Positions 47,235 to 55,394 of a DNA stretch of 64,000 nt are shown in pieces (position 1 is the first letter of the stretch; the number at the start of each line of letters is the position of its first letter). Origin of the DNA: Legionellales bacterium (GTDB lineage Bacteria > Pseudomonadota > Gammaproteobacteria > Berkiellales > Berkiellaceae); assembly GCA_002708265.1 (NCBI GenBank), contig PANA01000002.1, positions 124,001 to 188,000 of the forward strand, written 5' to 3'. The position numbers and the translations under genes are program-made. The notes beneath the pieces were generated by a model that saw nothing but the letters and a program-made list of their open reading frames with translations, was not told the origin of the DNA and did not search any database.

Positions 47235-48443
47235 TTAATCCTCTTCATCCAAAGATAAGCCTCTTGCTGAGGCATGCAAATCATTATTTGCGATATGTAC
47301 GTAAATCATTGTTGTTGAAATATCTGAGTGCCCCATTAATTCTTTAACTTTTTCGATTGGACAGCCTGATTTTACAAGATAAGTACCATATGAATGTCTT
47401 AGCCAGTGAGGCGAAGCTTTTCTTAGCTTAGATGCTTTATGTTCCCAAACACTAGCATTTTCAGGGTCACTATGGGTTTTTCTTTCTAGGTAATTTGCAC
47501 CCAGGGTAAAGCTCCATTTCACAATTTGCCAAATACGGCTATCTGTTAGGGGATTCTTTTTATCTAATGCACAAATAATAGGGGTTTTTTCTTGGTAAGT
47601 AGGGAAGGGACTATCTAGTTCAATAAGTTTTCTGAAGGTTGTTAGTACATCTAAGTATTCATCAACCACTACGATACGGCGTTCTTTTTCGCCCTTACCT
47701 GTTACGGTCAAGTACCACTCATTTTCAATCAACGAAAAGTTACCCATTGCGTGATTGGTAAGTTCGGCTAAACGAAGTCCTGTATAAAAGAGCGTTAAGA
47801 GAATAAACTTGGCTCGCTGTGCCTCAAATTTCTTTTCTGGAAGGTTAGTTGCCAATTCATCAAGGGCGGTTAATGTGGCAGTAATTTCATCTCGTTCAAG
47901 CCAACGGTCGGTGCTACGAGATTTTTTACCTTTTTTTCTTTTGTCGACAGCCATAGGATTGCCAGCCAAGTAATTATTTTGCACTAAATAATTAAAGAAG
48001 CTGTCTAAAATACTAATTGTTTTTCTAATTGTTGGACCTGAGAGAGGTTTTGCGAAAGGGCGCCAGTTAGGATTTGGAGCACCATCACTAAGCGTTCTGT
48101 TTGCCCGCGGACCACACCAGCGAGCGGTTGGTTGAGGATCGGAAAGAAACTCACGATACTGAACTAAATGCTCTCGTTTCAGAGATGATATCCCTATTTC
48201 CTCAACGTATACACACCACAGGATGAGCCTCTCAATCTCTTTTAGATAAGAACGGTGTGTGAGCTTTGCTGATTTATATTCTCTTAAAAAAGTAGCCACT
48301 GCTTCAGCGTCTGTTGTGGCTTCCATCATGTTAGGTACATCTGCGCGGTTGTAGCCAGGTGTTTCAGACAAGACTGCTTTTAAAGCTGCTAAGCTAAATT
48401 CGTCAACATTAGAAAATAGCGGTTGGATTGGACTGGTCGCCAT
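47235..48443 (-). CDS. Tyrosine recombinase (phage-integrase family)
   Basis: Encodes 402 residues: an N-terminal SAM-like DNA-binding domain (about 45-170) and a catalytic domain with all expected residues visible, Arg in TGLRLAEL, Lys in GKGEKERR, His-x-x-Arg in HWLRHSYGT, His in MGHSDISTT and Tyr in MIYVH. It cuts and rejoins DNA through the Tyr. It is longer than XerC/XerD (about 300), so a mobile-element integrase or a lineage-specific recombinase is more likely. No partner genes or attachment repeats are evident. An AAGGA site precedes the ATG. Confidence 0.92.
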   Translation of the reverse strand: MATSPIQPLFSNVDEFSLAALKAVLSETPGYNRADVPNMMEATTDAEAVATFLREYKSAKLTHRSYLKEIERLILWCVYVEEIGISSLKREHLVQYREFLSDPQPTARWCGPRANRTLSDGAPNPNWRPFAKPLSGPTIRKTISILDSFFNYLVQNNYLAGNPMAVDKRKKGKKSRSTDRWLERDEITATLTALDELATNLPEKKFEAQRAKFILLTLFYTGLRLAELTNHAMGNFSLIENEWYLTVTGKGEKERRIVVVDEYLDVLTTFRKLIELDSPFPTYQEKTPIICALDKKNPLTDSRIWQIVKWSFTLGANYLERKTHSDPENASVWEHKASKLRKASPHWLRHSYGTYLVKSGCPIEKVKELMGHSDISTTMIYVHIANNDLHASARGLSLDEED

Positions 48444-48496
48444 CTATACAATTCCTTTTTTGAGGCTATTGTATCACTGTGACACCGAATGTATTG

Positions 48497-50017
48497 CTAA
48501 ATCACAGTCTTAGCTGGGTAATCTATAACTAAGCCGTAATGTGGATCTTCACTTTCATTAGGTTCAACAAAGCGCCTACTTGCTTTCGACAACAAAGATG
48601 AACAATCTGGACTGAGATGTCTAAGATGAAGCTGTTTGTTATATTTCATATAACGCTCAGCTAAGCTGTCAATTGCATGAATACCACTTTGATCAATAAC
48701 CTTAGTATGAGCAAAATCGATGATTACATCTTTAGGATCTTCAACCGCATGGAATAATTCCTTAAAGCGCTGAGAGCTCCCAAAAAATAAAGGGCCTTCT
48801 AGCTGATACACTTTATATCCGCTCTCATCAATGTATTCATCTTTGATATGTATTCGTTGTGCTGATTTCCAAGCAAACGCTAAGGCAGATACGATCGACC
48901 CAATAATCACGGCCGTTGCTATATCGGTCATTACGGTTACAACGGTAACAATCAACATTACCATTGCATCCGCTAAAGGCACCTTCCCTATTAGTTTGAA
49001 ACTTGACCAGACAAAGGTTCTAATCATTACAGCAAACATAACCCCTACTAATGCGGCCACAGGAATCATTTCTATCAAATGTGACCCCACCAAAACGTAT
49101 ACCATTAACAAAGATGCAGCCAACATACCACTTAAACGATGGCGGGCGCCGCTGCTAACATTAATCATGGTTTGGCCTATAGAGCCGCATCCGCCCATAC
49201 CACCGAAGAAACCATTAGCGACATTAGAAAGGCCCAGGGCATACATTTCATGCTGAGTATTTGTTTTGCCCTCAGTCATGTCGGAAACCATGTTTAAGAG
49301 TAATAGGTTCTCGATGGCTCCTACTAATGCCACAATAAAGGCAAAGGGTAAAATAATAGAAATTAGATCAAAGTTTATATTGATATGTGGGATATGAAAG
49401 ACAGGTAAACTTCCCGCAATATCGGCCATATCTCCAACCGTTCTGGTATTAATATCGAATCCAATAACAATTCCTGAAATGAGCAGAATGCTTACTAAAG
49501 CAGCGGGAACAGCTTTGGTAATTTTGGGTAGCACAAAACAAATAAACATAGTGGCAAGAATTAAAGGGACCATTACTTGAAGCTCAGAGAAGGGTAACCA
49601 ATGCTCATCTACTTTTAGCTGCTTAAACTGCGCCGCTATAATCACAATAGACAATCCGTTGATAAACCCTAGCAAGGCTGGGTGTGGCACTAAGCGGATA
49701 AAGCGCCCTAGTCTTAGCGCACCAAACAATAGTTGTATAAACCCCGCGAGGACAACGGTAGCAAATAAATATTCTAATCCATGCCTCTCTACCAGAGCAA
49801 CGACCACCACTGCTAAAGCACCAGCTGAGCCGGATATGACCCCAGGCCTTCCACCAAACATTGCAACAATGAGCCCGACTATAAATGAAGTGTATAGACC
49901 AACAATCGGATCTACCCCGGCCGCAAATGAGAATGATATCGCCTCAGGAACCAAGGCAAGTGAAACTGTTACACCGCACAATACTTCAGTTTTGATGGTT
50001 GAGAGTGAATATCGCAT
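48497..50017 (-). CDS. SulP-family anion transporter with STAS domain
   Basis: Encodes 506 residues. About ten to twelve helices carry the SulP signature SLALVPEAISFSFAAGV near residue 20 and GGRPGVISGSAGALAVV. The C-terminal STAS domain (about 400-500) contains DFAHTKVIDQSGIHA. Members carry sulfate, bicarbonate or dicarboxylates; the substrate cannot be told from sequence. It is a single gene. Confidence 0.9.
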   Translation of the reverse strand: MRYSLSTIKTEVLCGVTVSLALVPEAISFSFAAGVDPIVGLYTSFIVGLIVAMFGGRPGVISGSAGALAVVVVALVERHGLEYLFATVVLAGFIQLLFGALRLGRFIRLVPHPALLGFINGLSIVIIAAQFKQLKVDEHWLPFSELQVMVPLILATMFICFVLPKITKAVPAALVSILLISGIVIGFDINTRTVGDMADIAGSLPVFHIPHININFDLISIILPFAFIVALVGAIENLLLLNMVSDMTEGKTNTQHEMYALGLSNVANGFFGGMGGCGSIGQTMINVSSGARHRLSGMLAASLLMVYVLVGSHLIEMIPVAALVGVMFAVMIRTFVWSSFKLIGKVPLADAMVMLIVTVVTVMTDIATAVIIGSIVSALAFAWKSAQRIHIKDEYIDESGYKVYQLEGPLFFGSSQRFKELFHAVEDPKDVIIDFAHTKVIDQSGIHAIDSLAERYMKYNKQLHLRHLSPDCSSLLSKASRRFVEPNESEDPHYGLVIDYPAKTVI

Positions 50018-50177
50018 TCTAACAGTCCATGTTTAAAATCGGCTCCTTTCAGTATAGTTCTTAATTGATGGTATTTATGGGGAGTGCTAACTGACGAGCT
50101 ATGTAAATAACCAACAGTTATGATTTGCACATCAACAGGGTAAAATGTGGCTTTATTAGTGCTTAAGTTGACATCCT

Positions 50178-51110
50178 ATGCTTAGAAAACCACATGAAAT
50201 CAACCACTTCCTGTTGGCGCAATCTGGACGCCTCGAAAATGGTGTCCATTGTGTTCCTTTTTCTCAAGCTTTAGCAGAGCTCAGAGCTGGTCAAAAGCGG
50301 TCTCACTGGATTTGGTATGTATTTCCACAGCGAGCTGGCTTAGGCTGCTCACAGATGAATCAGGCCTATTCAATATATAACATTGAGCAGGCGCAACGAT
50401 ATTTAGAGAACCCAGAGCTACGAGCTCATTTGATAGAGGCAATTCAGGCCGTGCTGGCATCGGGTGATACTCCAGCGATAGTATTTGGCCCAGACAGAGA
50501 AAAATATTGGGCGAGCATAACATTGTTTTATGCTGCTTCAGAGCACGTTGATAGTGAGCTTCGAGAATTAACAACGCGTGCCTTGGAATGGGGTTTTGAA
50601 AGCAAGCTTCATCAAGGAACCCAAGACTGGCTACCTAAAAGACCTGCGGTTCCGCCCCCAATGCCGGAGCCTAAACTGCCTTCACCTAAAATTCTAAACA
50701 CCTCGATTGAAAAAACGCGTCGTATTGAGGCTCAAATAGCCTCAATTAAACGTTATACGTTTATAGAGCGTGTATTTCAATTTTTCTATCGACTTTTCTT
50801 TGGAAAATCGGCGCTAAGAAAAATTAATAACGATATTGACGCAGGAGTATTGAGGTCTTTAAAAGGTGAAGGGTACAGTACACCCGTCCGGTGCCACCGT
50901 ATATGGTTAAAGCTTATGGGTTACCGTCGAGTTAATACACAACTTTTAAACTTATTCGAAAAGGAGTCAGCGCTAGTGTCGTCGCATCCGGCAGCTGCTA
51001 AGACATTCACAGTTGATTCTACTAAAAGAACCCTTAAAGTAGAGCGTACACCCGATGCGAGGGCGAGTGAGAATGCTATTGGCAAGTCAAGATTGAGTAA
51101 ACGGATATAA
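50178..51110 (+). CDS. DUF1810 protein with a long basic C-terminal extension
   Basis: Encodes 310 residues. Residues 5 to about 148 match DUF1810 (FLLAQSG, ELRAGQKRSHWIWYVFPQ, then GLGCSQMNQAYSI). The domain is widespread but its function is not established. The remaining 160 residues are a Pro-rich linker and a basic, helical region not usual in the family (FERVFQFFYRL-like aromatic segment near residue 195). No signal peptide. A terminator shared with the next gene follows. Confidence 0.8.
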   Translation: MLRKPHEINHFLLAQSGRLENGVHCVPFSQALAELRAGQKRSHWIWYVFPQRAGLGCSQMNQAYSIYNIEQAQRYLENPELRAHLIEAIQAVLASGDTPAIVFGPDREKYWASITLFYAASEHVDSELRELTTRALEWGFESKLHQGTQDWLPKRPAVPPPMPEPKLPSPKILNTSIEKTRRIEAQIASIKRYTFIERVFQFFYRLFFGKSALRKINNDIDAGVLRSLKGEGYSTPVRCHRIWLKLMGYRRVNTQLLNLFEKESALVSSHPAAAKTFTVDSTKRTLKVERTPDARASENAIGKSRLSKRI

Positions 51111-51144
51111 AAAACTAGAGACCTCTTTAGAGATCTCTAGTTTT
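51111..51144. terminator. Bidirectional terminator
   Basis: AAAACTAGAGA and TCTCTAGTTTT pair around a loop with A-run and T-run on the two sides, serving the convergent DUF1810 and porin genes. Confidence 0.85.
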
Positions 51145-51168
51145 AATGTGAGACTAATTGCGGTTCTT

Positions 51169-51891
51169 TTAGAAGTATTTAGTTACGTAAAATATTGAGT
51201 GGTGGCCATATCGGTTCAACGCTTTCAGTGAAGAGTTGTTGTCCATGTTCCAGTACTCATAGCCGATTTCATAAGTGTTGTGCTCTTTTCGAACAGCTAG
51301 CTTGTAGTAGTCGTAGCTGTCGCCTGCAGCAGCACCTAGGTGGTAATGTCCCCAGAAACCATCAAAAAAGAATGTGTCGAGTGCTGGGTGAGCCATCTCT
51401 AACGGAATATCTAAACCAGCCTGCAAATAATGGCCATCCGTTCCGGAGTCAAAGACATCATTTGAAAAACCTACCTCACCACGGAATATCCAGTTTTTAA
51501 GATTAACCATCAATTCTGGATAGTCTAGGCCTTTATATCCTGGGTAGAAGTAGTAACGTAATTGAACATCTATGTCTGTGTTGTACTCATCCCAGTTGTA
51601 ATAGAAACCCAGACCAGGCTTAAGTTCAAGCGTAGCAGTGGCACCGTTTACGTCTGTTTGAGCGGTATTATGGCCAAGAACTGTACCATAAAAGTTTGTG
51701 TTATCAGACAAAATAACAAATGCAGCACCAAGAGCTGGGTCATTTTGGTTTTTACTCTCAGCTCTTTCGACATAATTAGTAGATAGGGTTGTAGCCCATA
51801 CTGTCGTGAACTTATCTGTAATGTCGGCATTGGCATTCAATGAGATAAGAGCTAATGGAGCGGCTGCGACTAGTCGCTTAAGTACAGACAT
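51169..51891 (-). CDS. TorF-family (Gcw_chp) putative porin
   Basis: Encodes 240 residues with a signal peptide ending NANA-DI, then the family's opening strand TTLSTNYVERAESKNQ and repeated YxxxxY/aromatic strands, ending in VTKYF with a terminal Phe. This predicts a 12-strand-like outer-membrane barrel, as in the Gcw_chp/TorF group. The transported solute is unknown. An AAGGAC site precedes the ATG. Confidence 0.8.
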   Translation of the reverse strand: MSVLKRLVAAAPLALISLNANADITDKFTTVWATTLSTNYVERAESKNQNDPALGAAFVILSDNTNFYGTVLGHNTAQTDVNGATATLELKPGLGFYYNWDEYNTDIDVQLRYYFYPGYKGLDYPELMVNLKNWIFRGEVGFSNDVFDSGTDGHYLQAGLDIPLEMAHPALDTFFFDGFWGHYHLGAAAGDSYDYYKLAVRKEHNTYEIGYEYWNMDNNSSLKALNRYGHHSIFYVTKYF

Positions 51892-52090
51892 GCTGAGGTC
51901 CTTCTTCGTTACAAATTAAAACTATTATTAGCATAGGATTTGCCCTTGTTCCAAATAGATACCAGAAAAACGAGCCAAGTTGTGCAGCGCATTTAATTTA
52001 TTTAGAAAGTGCTGAAAATATATGCAGTTTTTTTCTTAATTTAGCAGGTTGATGTTAAAATGCGCCCCTTACTGAATAGCAGGATAAGCA

Positions 52091-53287
52091 ATGGCCAATT
52101 TAGACACGAAAACACCCTATGACTGCATCGTAATTGGTGGAGGGGCAGCCGGCTTGATGTGCGCAGCTACTGCCGCCTACAGAGGTCGTCGGGTCTTATT
52201 GTTTGATCATGCAAACAAGATGGGAAAAAAGATTCTAATGTCCGGTGGCGGACGCTGTAACTTTACTAATTTGAATGCTCGGCCTGAGAACTTTATTTCT
52301 AATAATCCTCATTTTTGCAAGTCTGCCTTGAAGCGTTATACCCCCTATGATTTTCTTACATTAGTAGATAGTTATAATCTTGTTTATCATGAAAAAACGC
52401 CAGGCCAACTTTTTTGCTCCAATTCTGCTAAAGATCTGTTAAACATACTGTTCTCTGAGTGTGATAAAACGGGTGTTCAACGAGTAACTAGCTGTTCAGT
52501 CAATGAAATTCAGAAGACAGAAAATGGGTTTGCTATAAATACCAGTCATGGACTAATAAAGAGTGAAAGCTTGGTGATTGCAACAGGTGGACTGTCAATA
52601 CCAACGATGGGAGCAACTGGCTTTGGTTACGAGGTTGCTGAACAATTTGGATTGACCCTGTATCCTCGAGAAGCCGCTTTGGTTCCCTTTGTCGTGAAAG
52701 ATGGTCAAGAAAAGCAGTTGTGTCAAAATCTCTCAGGTCTATCTTTCAATGTTTCTGTAGAGTGCTCTGGCAAAAATTTTAAAGAGCCCATGTTATTTAC
52801 GCATCGTGGGCTTAGTGGGCCCGCAATTTTGCAAATATCTAGTTACTGGAATAAAGGTGATTCGATTAGTGTTGACTGTCTACCAGACACCAATCTTTGT
52901 GATTATCTACTTGATTTAAAACGTCATCACCACAAGCTCACCATCAAGAACGCCTTAATGATTTTATTGCCAAAACGGTTTGTTGAGGAAAAAGTTGGTG
53001 ATGAGTGGAAAAAAACTGCAGATCAATTTTCTGATGAAAAGCTCAATATATTGGCTAATCAAATTCAATCTTGGCACATTAGTCCTGTATCAACGGAGGG
53101 CTATCGAACAGCTGAAGTGACACGTGGTGGGATAAATACTGACCATATTTCCTCCAAGACGTTTGAGGCTAAAAATGTTCCTGGTTTGTATTTCATTGGT
53201 GAGGTGCTCGATGTGACAGGCTGGCTAGGAGGCTACAATTTTCAATGGGCCTGGTCGTCTGCTTGGTGCGCAGGACAGTATGTTTAG
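52091..53287 (+). CDS. HI0933/YhiN (BaiN-like) flavoprotein
   Basis: Encodes 398 residues. The FAD-binding dinucleotide fold starts IGGGAAGLMCA (residues 17-27), followed by MSGGGRCNFTNL near 51-62 (typical of the HI0933 family) and VTRGGIN, then GGYNFQWAWSSA at the end. Members are predicted NAD(P)/FAD oxidoreductases; some were described as bile-acid reductases, but the general cellular role is unclear. Confidence 0.92.
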   Translation: MANLDTKTPYDCIVIGGGAAGLMCAATAAYRGRRVLLFDHANKMGKKILMSGGGRCNFTNLNARPENFISNNPHFCKSALKRYTPYDFLTLVDSYNLVYHEKTPGQLFCSNSAKDLLNILFSECDKTGVQRVTSCSVNEIQKTENGFAINTSHGLIKSESLVIATGGLSIPTMGATGFGYEVAEQFGLTLYPREAALVPFVVKDGQEKQLCQNLSGLSFNVSVECSGKNFKEPMLFTHRGLSGPAILQISSYWNKGDSISVDCLPDTNLCDYLLDLKRHHHKLTIKNALMILLPKRFVEEKVGDEWKKTADQFSDEKLNILANQIQSWHISPVSTEGYRTAEVTRGGINTDHISSKTFEAKNVPGLYFIGEVLDVTGWLGGYNFQWAWSSAWCAGQYV

Positions 53288-53368
53288 TCTTTAAAAGACA
53301 CCTTTCTTACTAATTCTAGCCAGAAATGGTAGTATATCGACTCTTGTAGTTCACTAGTGATACATAAA

Positions 53369-55273
53369 ATGAGCAATTTAATTACCCTTGATGATATTAG
53401 CCTTTCTTTTGCTAGCCAGCCGCTTCTAGACCATGCTCAGCTCAGGATAGAGAAAGGAGAGCGTGTCTGCTTAATTGGTCGCAATGGTGCCGGCAAATCT
53501 TCTCTTTTGAAGCTAATTGAGGGTCAGTTCCAACCGGATCATGGAACAATCTGGCGGGCACCTTCACTTAAGATTGCACGACTTCAGCAAGACCCGCCTC
53601 AAGGGATTAAAAGCAGTGTATATGAGTATGTTTCTGAGGGACTTAGCGAAGTGGCTGCTTTGCTTAAAGAGTACCATCAGATTGCCCACGATTTAGAGTC
53701 TGATGTATCTGATAAGGCCCTAAAGAGACTTAGCCAGCTTCAGCAATCTATTGATTCGTGTAACGGTTGGGAGTTTGACCAAACAGTCAAAACAGTACTA
53801 ACCCGTTTAGACCTTAATGGTGATCAATCGGTTGATTCGCTTTCAGGTGGCTGGCAGCGTCGAGCGGCTTTAGCTCGTGCGTTGGTACTTGAGCCAGACC
53901 TATTGCTCTTAGATGAGCCAACAAACCATCTAGACATTGAAGCAATTGATTGGCTTGAAAAAACACTGCTTAATCTAAATATTGGAATTGTCTTTATCAC
54001 TCACGATCGAGCTCTTTTAAGAAGCTTAGCAACTCGAATTATCGAATTAGATCGAGGCCAACTGACATCCTGGCCAGGAGACTATGATAACTTTCTTCGT
54101 CGCAAGGAAGAACGCCTAGCAGCTGAAGAAAAAGAGAATGCGCTTTTTGATAAAAAACTAGCACAAGAAGAAGTTTGGATACGTCAAGGAATAAAGGCGC
54201 GTCGCACTAGAAATGAAGGACGGGTTAGGGCATTAAAGGCTTTAAGAGAAAAAAGAGGTGAGCGCAGAGAAGTGCAAGCGTCTATAAAGCTACACCAGCA
54301 TGACATTGAGAAATCAGGAAAGTTGGTTTTAGAAGCTGAAAATATTGCTCATGGCTATAATGGCTCAAAGCTAATTAAGAATTTCTCAACGACAATTATG
54401 CGAGGAGACCGTATTGGTCTTATTGGCCCTAACGGTGTTGGTAAAAGTACCTTGCTCAATATTTTGCTTGGCGAGATTGCTCCTCAAGAAGGAAATATTA
54501 AGCATGGTTCAAAACTTACAGTGGCTTATTTTGATCAGCTTAGAGCGCAAATAGATCCCGAGCAATCCGTAATAGATAACGTCGCTCAAGGAACTGTTGA
54601 AATCATGATCAATGGTAAGCCCAAACATGCTATTAGTTATCTCCAAGATTTTCTCTTTACTCCAGAAAGAGCCAGGTCAAAAGCAAAAGTTCTTTCGGGG
54701 GGAGAAAAGAATCGTTTACTTCTTGCCAGATTGTTTACCAAACCTGCAAACGTTCTAGTAATGGACGAGCCGACCAACGACCTTGACATAGAAACTTTAG
54801 AACTACTCGAAGAGTTGCTTTGTGATTATGACGGAACACTTTTGTTAGTAAGCCATGACCGAGTATTTTTAGACAACATTGTGACCAGCACCATCGTATT
54901 TGAGGGAAATGGTCACATAAACGAGTATGTCGGTGGATACTCTGATTGGCTAAGACACAAGCCAAAAGCAACAGTAGTTGAGAAGAAACCATCACCCGAA
55001 TCAATCAAAAAAAGTACTGAGATCAAAAGCGCATCGAGTGTAAAAAAATTAAACTATGAAGAACGTAAAACACTTGCCGCGCTGCCAAAGGCTATTGAGA
55101 AACTCGAAGCACAAGTAGAAGTGCTTCATACCCAGGTCGGAGCCTCTGATTTCTATGCTAGCGATAAAAAACATGTAGATGAAACGTTAGCTAGGCTCTC
55201 TGCATTAGAAGCTGAAGTCGCTCAAAAATATCAAGAATGGGAGTTGTTAGAAGATAGAGCAAACCAAGAGTAA
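53369..55273 (+). CDS. uup: ABC-F ATPase Uup
   Basis: Soluble ABC-F protein with two ATP-binding cassettes: GRNGAGKSS with LSGGW in the first, GPNGVGKST with LSGGEKNRL in the second, and a C-terminal coiled-coil domain (about 555-630) characteristic of Uup. It acts on ribosomes and limits precise transposon excision. The ATG at 53369 is favoured; a GTG four codons upstream is in frame. No strong ribosome site is evident. Confidence 0.95.
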   Translation: MSNLITLDDISLSFASQPLLDHAQLRIEKGERVCLIGRNGAGKSSLLKLIEGQFQPDHGTIWRAPSLKIARLQQDPPQGIKSSVYEYVSEGLSEVAALLKEYHQIAHDLESDVSDKALKRLSQLQQSIDSCNGWEFDQTVKTVLTRLDLNGDQSVDSLSGGWQRRAALARALVLEPDLLLLDEPTNHLDIEAIDWLEKTLLNLNIGIVFITHDRALLRSLATRIIELDRGQLTSWPGDYDNFLRRKEERLAAEEKENALFDKKLAQEEVWIRQGIKARRTRNEGRVRALKALREKRGERREVQASIKLHQHDIEKSGKLVLEAENIAHGYNGSKLIKNFSTTIMRGDRIGLIGPNGVGKSTLLNILLGEIAPQEGNIKHGSKLTVAYFDQLRAQIDPEQSVIDNVAQGTVEIMINGKPKHAISYLQDFLFTPERARSKAKVLSGGEKNRLLLARLFTKPANVLVMDEPTNDLDIETLELLEELLCDYDGTLLLVSHDRVFLDNIVTSTIVFEGNGHINEYVGGYSDWLRHKPKATVVEKKPSPESIKKSTEIKSASSVKKLNYEERKTLAALPKAIEKLEAQVEVLHTQVGASDFYASDKKHVDETLARLSALEAEVAQKYQEWELLEDRANQE

Positions 55274-55394
55274 TAGCTCTTATTATTAATGACCCGTACT
55301 ATCTCTATACTCTATATTTAATTTCGATATAGAAAACTCATACCTATAATCGTTGTCTATTCTTTATACATTGTGTATCAAGGCGTAATAGAGA

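Noticed and set aside
47235..51110. A genomic island bounded by the recombinase
   Set aside because: No att-like repeat pair, tRNA target or phage genes could be seen, and the neighbours look ordinary.
54735..55004. An 89-codon minus-strand frame inside uup
   Set aside because: It lies opposite the second nucleotide-binding domain of a conserved gene and has no start signals.
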